Positions 61,567-64,000 of a stretch of 64,000 nt of DNA are shown piece by piece (position 1 is the first letter of the stretch; every line of letters starts with the position of its first letter). A program made the position numbers and the translations under genes. Source of the DNA: Pseudofrankia saprophytica (GTDB lineage Bacteria; Actinomycetota; Actinomycetes; Frankiales; Frankiaceae); assembly GCF_000235425.2 (NCBI RefSeq), contig NZ_KI912266.1, positions 6,022,907 to 6,086,906 on the forward strand. Direction: 5' to 3'. Under the pieces are notes generated by a model. That model saw only the letters and a program-made list of their open reading frames with translations. It did no database searches and was not told the origin of the DNA.

Positions 61567-61685
61567 AGTTCTGACCCGTCCCGACGTCCTGACGCCCCGA
61601 CGTCCGACGTCCCGACCCGTGTTGGCGCGCGGTTCCGCGGGGCGCGCATCCAGGTACGTGAATCCAGCAAGCAAGGGAGGCCGGG

Positions 61686-63155
61686 GTGCCGGCAATCATC
61701 GAGGAACGGCGTTCATACGTCGCCGGACGGTGGGTCCACGGCGATGGTTCGTTCGCCGTGGAGAACCCGGCCGACGAGTCGACGGTCGCCGAGATCGGCG
61801 TGACACCGCTCGCCGAGATCGAGCGGGCCATCACCGAGGCGCGGCGCAGCTTCGACGAGGGCGTGTGGGCCGACAAGCCCGCGGCCGAACGCGCGAGGAT
61901 CCTCCTGGCGTTCCTCGACCACATCGAGGCCTCGCACGACGCGCTCGTCGCCACGATGATCGCCGAGGCCGGCCAGCCGGTCGCGTACGCGGAACGGGCG
62001 CAGTTCGCCTCCGGCCTGGCGCTCGGGCGCGCGACGATCGACCTCTACCAGTCGATGCGGCACGAGGAAGCAAGCCCCGTGCCCGTCAACGAGCTGGTGC
62101 TCGGCCGGGTGGCGCTCAGCGTGCGCCGCCACGAGCCGATCGGCGTGGTCGCGGCCATCACGCCGTACAACGGCGCGATCATCATGGCGTTCCAGAAGGT
62201 CATCCCGGCGCTGATGGCGGGCAACTCGGTCGTCCTGCGGCCCAGCCCGCTGACGCCGATCTCCTCGCTGGTGTTCGGCGCCGCGGCCGAGGCGGTCGGC
62301 CTACCGCCGGGAGTCCTGTCCGTCGTCGTGGAACAGGGCGCCGCCGGCGCCGAGCTGCTCACGACGCACCCAGCCGTCGACATGGTGTCGTTCACCGGCT
62401 CCACCGCCGTCGGGAAGCGGATCCTCGCCCAGGCGGCGCCGACGGTGAAGCGGGTCTCGCTGGAGCTCGGTGGCAAGTCGGCGCAGATCTACCTGCCGGA
62501 CGCCGTCGACCGCGTCGCGACCGGGGCGATCATGGTCGTGGCCACCACCGCCGGCCAGGCCTGCGTCGCCGCCACCCGGATGCTCGTGCCGGCGGACCGC
62601 AAGGAAGAGGTGGTCGAGGCGGTCAGCCGCGTCTACGGGTCGTTGAAGGTCGGTCCGCCGTCGGACCCGGCCTCGATGATGGGCCCGGTCATCAACGACG
62701 CCGCCCGGGCGCGCTGCGAGCGGTACGTCGCCCTGGCCGAGCAGCACGGCGGCAAGGTCACCACCGGCGGCGGCCGGCCCGCCGGGCTGGAGCGCGGCTA
62801 CTACTTCGAGCCCACCGTCCTGGACGTGCCTGACAACGCCAACCCGGCGGCCCAGGAGGAGATCTTCGGCCCGGTGCTGTCGGTGATCGGCTACCGCGAT
62901 CTCGACGACGCCGTCCGGATCGCGAACGACAGCGTCTACGGCCTGTCCGGCCAGGTCTACGGCAAGGACGTCGCCGCGGCCACCGCCGTCGCCCGCAGGC
63001 TGCGCACCGGCGCGGTCAACGTCAACACGTCCGTGTTCAGCGCCTATGCCCCCAGCGGGGGCTACAAGCAGAGCGGTCTCGACCGCGAGCGCGGCCCCGA
63101 CGGCATCCGCGCCTTCCAGGAGGTCAAGCACATGTCCATCGGGGAGCTGCGCTAG
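61686..63155 (+). CDS. NAD(P)-dependent aldehyde dehydrogenase
   Basis: 489 aa. GTG 61686 follows AAGGGAGG. Motifs: 'AITPYNGAIIMAFQKVIPAL', 'SFTGSTAVGKRILAQAAPTV', 'LELGGKSAQIYLPDAVDRVA' (Glu), 'TTAGQACVAATRMLVPADRK' (catalytic Cys), 'AQEEIFGPVLSVIGYRDLDD'. Differs from the aldehyde dehydrogenase at 3.5-5.0 kb. Likely oxidises the aldehyde released by the thiolase-like/DUF35 aldolase pair. Confidence 0.93.
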   Translation: MPAIIEERRSYVAGRWVHGDGSFAVENPADESTVAEIGVTPLAEIERAITEARRSFDEGVWADKPAAERARILLAFLDHIEASHDALVATMIAEAGQPVAYAERAQFASGLALGRATIDLYQSMRHEEASPVPVNELVLGRVALSVRRHEPIGVVAAITPYNGAIIMAFQKVIPALMAGNSVVLRPSPLTPISSLVFGAAAEAVGLPPGVLSVVVEQGAAGAELLTTHPAVDMVSFTGSTAVGKRILAQAAPTVKRVSLELGGKSAQIYLPDAVDRVATGAIMVVATTAGQACVAATRMLVPADRKEEVVEAVSRVYGSLKVGPPSDPASMMGPVINDAARARCERYVALAEQHGGKVTTGGGRPAGLERGYYFEPTVLDVPDNANPAAQEEIFGPVLSVIGYRDLDDAVRIANDSVYGLSGQVYGKDVAAATAVARRLRTGAVNVNTSVFSAYAPSGGYKQSGLDRERGPDGIRAFQEVKHMSIGELR

Positions 63156-63271
63156 CGCGGCCAAAACCGCAAGGCCCCGCCCTGGCCCTGCCTGCCCTGG
63201 CGGGGCGCCCCGGATGGCCCCGGCACCGACCACGGACCACGGACCAGACCTCGAACCCACGAGGAGGAGAC

Positions 63272-64000
63272 ATGACCTCAGAACTGAACCTCGACTGGCT
63301 GATCTCGGTCGACGACCACATCCTCGAGCCGCCACACGTGTGGATCGACCGCGTCCCCAGCAAGGACCGTGACCGCGCCCCGCACATGATCAACGAAAAC
63401 GGCCTGGACTACTGGGTGTACGACGGCAAGAAGTACCCCAGCTCGGGACTGTCGGCGGTCGCCGGCAAGTCCAAGGAGGAGTTCAGCCCCGAGCCGCTGC
63501 CCTACAGCGAAATGCGGCCCGGCTGCTACGACCCGACCGAGCGGGTCAAGGACATGGACCGCGCCGGCATCCTCGCCTCGCTCTGCTTCCCGACGATCAC
63601 CCGGTTCTGCGGCCAGCTGTTCATGGAGGCCTCCGACCAGGAGTTCGGCCTCGTCTGCCTCAAGGCCTACAACGACTGGATGATCGACGAGTGGTGCGCC
63701 GCCGCGCCCGGCCGCTACATCCCGCTCGCGCTCATCCCGCTGTGGGACCCGAAGCTCGCCGCCGCGGAGCTGGAGCGGACCGCCGCGAAGGGCGCGACCA
63801 CGTTCGCGTTCTCGGAGAACCCGGAGCCGCTGGGCCTGCCCACCATCCATGACCCGTCTGGTTACTGGGACCCGGTCATGGCCGCGGCCAACGAGCTGCA
63901 CATGGTCGCCTCCATGCACGTCGGCTCCTCCTCCCAGGTACCGAAGATCGCGAGCAACGCGCCGTTCCTCGCCAACCTCACCTGGGGCGCGATGCGCACC
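63272..64000 (+). CDS. Amidohydrolase (PF04909-type), 3' truncated by window
   Basis: First 243 codons of an amidohydrolase typical of actinobacterial aromatic/steroid-like catabolic clusters. 'LISVDDHILEPPHVWIDRVP' gives the initial D-D-H-x-x-E-P motif. Also 'ERVKDMDRAGILASLCFPTI', 'DWMIDEWCAAAPGRYIPLAL' and 'MVASMHVGSSSQVP' (metal-site His). ATG 63272 sits behind GAGGAGGAGA. Continues past the right edge. Confidence 0.9.
   Translation, partial: MTSELNLDWLISVDDHILEPPHVWIDRVPSKDRDRAPHMINENGLDYWVYDGKKYPSSGLSAVAGKSKEEFSPEPLPYSEMRPGCYDPTERVKDMDRAGILASLCFPTITRFCGQLFMEASDQEFGLVCLKAYNDWMIDEWCAAAPGRYIPLALIPLWDPKLAAAELERTAAKGATTFAFSENPEPLGLPTIHDPSGYWDPVMAAANELHMVASMHVGSSSQVPKIASNAPFLANLTWGAMRT

Noticed and set aside
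1..64000. CRISPR array or prophage structural genes
   Set aside because: None of the tandem repeats has spacer-like unique sequence between copies, and no cas or phage virion motif was seen.

Overview
The window is very GC-rich chromosomal DNA from a filamentous actinobacterium. Strong third-position G/C bias, frequent GTG starts, four-base GTGA/ATGA stop-start overlaps, a cvn-type 'conservon' (sensor kinase, roadblock, DUF742, small GTPase), an FxSxx-COOH RiPP cassette and giant STAND ATPases point to Frankiales (Frankia/Pseudofrankia-like) rather than Streptomyces. That is an inference from gene content. No rRNA, nif genes or CRISPR array were seen; there is one tRNA.

Layout. (1) 1-5.9 kb: a minus-strand catabolic operon (aldehyde dehydrogenase, L-2-hydroxyglutarate-oxidase-like FAD enzyme, amidohydrolase, ThDP decarboxylase/synthase-like enzyme), then two small plus-strand proteins (ABM monooxygenase, DUF2218). 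(2) 5.9-10.4 kb: a decayed mobile region: a frameshifted integrase-core transposase abutting a 5'-truncated serine recombinase whose reading frame ends inside an intact tRNA-Leu(GAG), then two frameshifted methyltransferases around a tiny HTH gene. (3) 10.5-13.7 kb: PolA-family exonuclease/polymerase and an F420-type luciferase-like oxidoreductase. (4) 14.2-29.2 kb: the most interesting block. On the left are a 2036-aa TIR / phosphoesterase-like / NACHT / pentapeptide / 14xWD40 protein and an nSTAND-TPR ATPase (minus). They are divergent from an NB-ARC-TPR protein (plus) that converges on an FxSxx-COOH RiPP operon (fxsA precursor ending FQSSL, fxsB radical SAM/SPASM maturase, HExxH putative peptide hydroxylase; minus). 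The divergent intergenic region holds two inverted copies of a palindromic promoter-like element, suggesting joint control. (5) 29.4-38.3 kb: aldo/keto reductase; MmyB-type XRE regulator divergent from an MFS exporter with an inverted-repeat operator; XRE-cupin regulator divergent from BenE with a perfect 16-bp-arm palindrome; an IPNS-like 2OG oxygenase; an MGH1-like glycosidase. (6) 38.2-47.2 kb: the extended conservon with three accessory genes, including a thioesterase that has lost its serine, a 42-bp phased repeat array, and a LuxR-type regulator. (7) 47.5-53.7 kb: LysR/EamA pair, TrmH-like methyltransferase, Clp-N protein, large alpha/beta hydrolase. (8) 53.9-64 kb: an acyl-CoA/aromatic or steroid-like catabolic set: TetR, AMP-ligase, branched-chain-type binding lipoprotein, then a tightly coupled CoA-transferase / DUF35 / thiolase-like / aldehyde dehydrogenase / amidohydrolase run.

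How the parts work together. Regions 1 and 8 look like oxidation/CoA-ester catabolism for organic acids or cyclic substrates, each with its own aldehyde dehydrogenase and amidohydrolase. Region 4 looks like a peptide-modification plus STAND-ATPase signalling or defence module. Region 6 is a membrane-linked GTPase signalling operon. All functional statements rest on motif reading without database searches.
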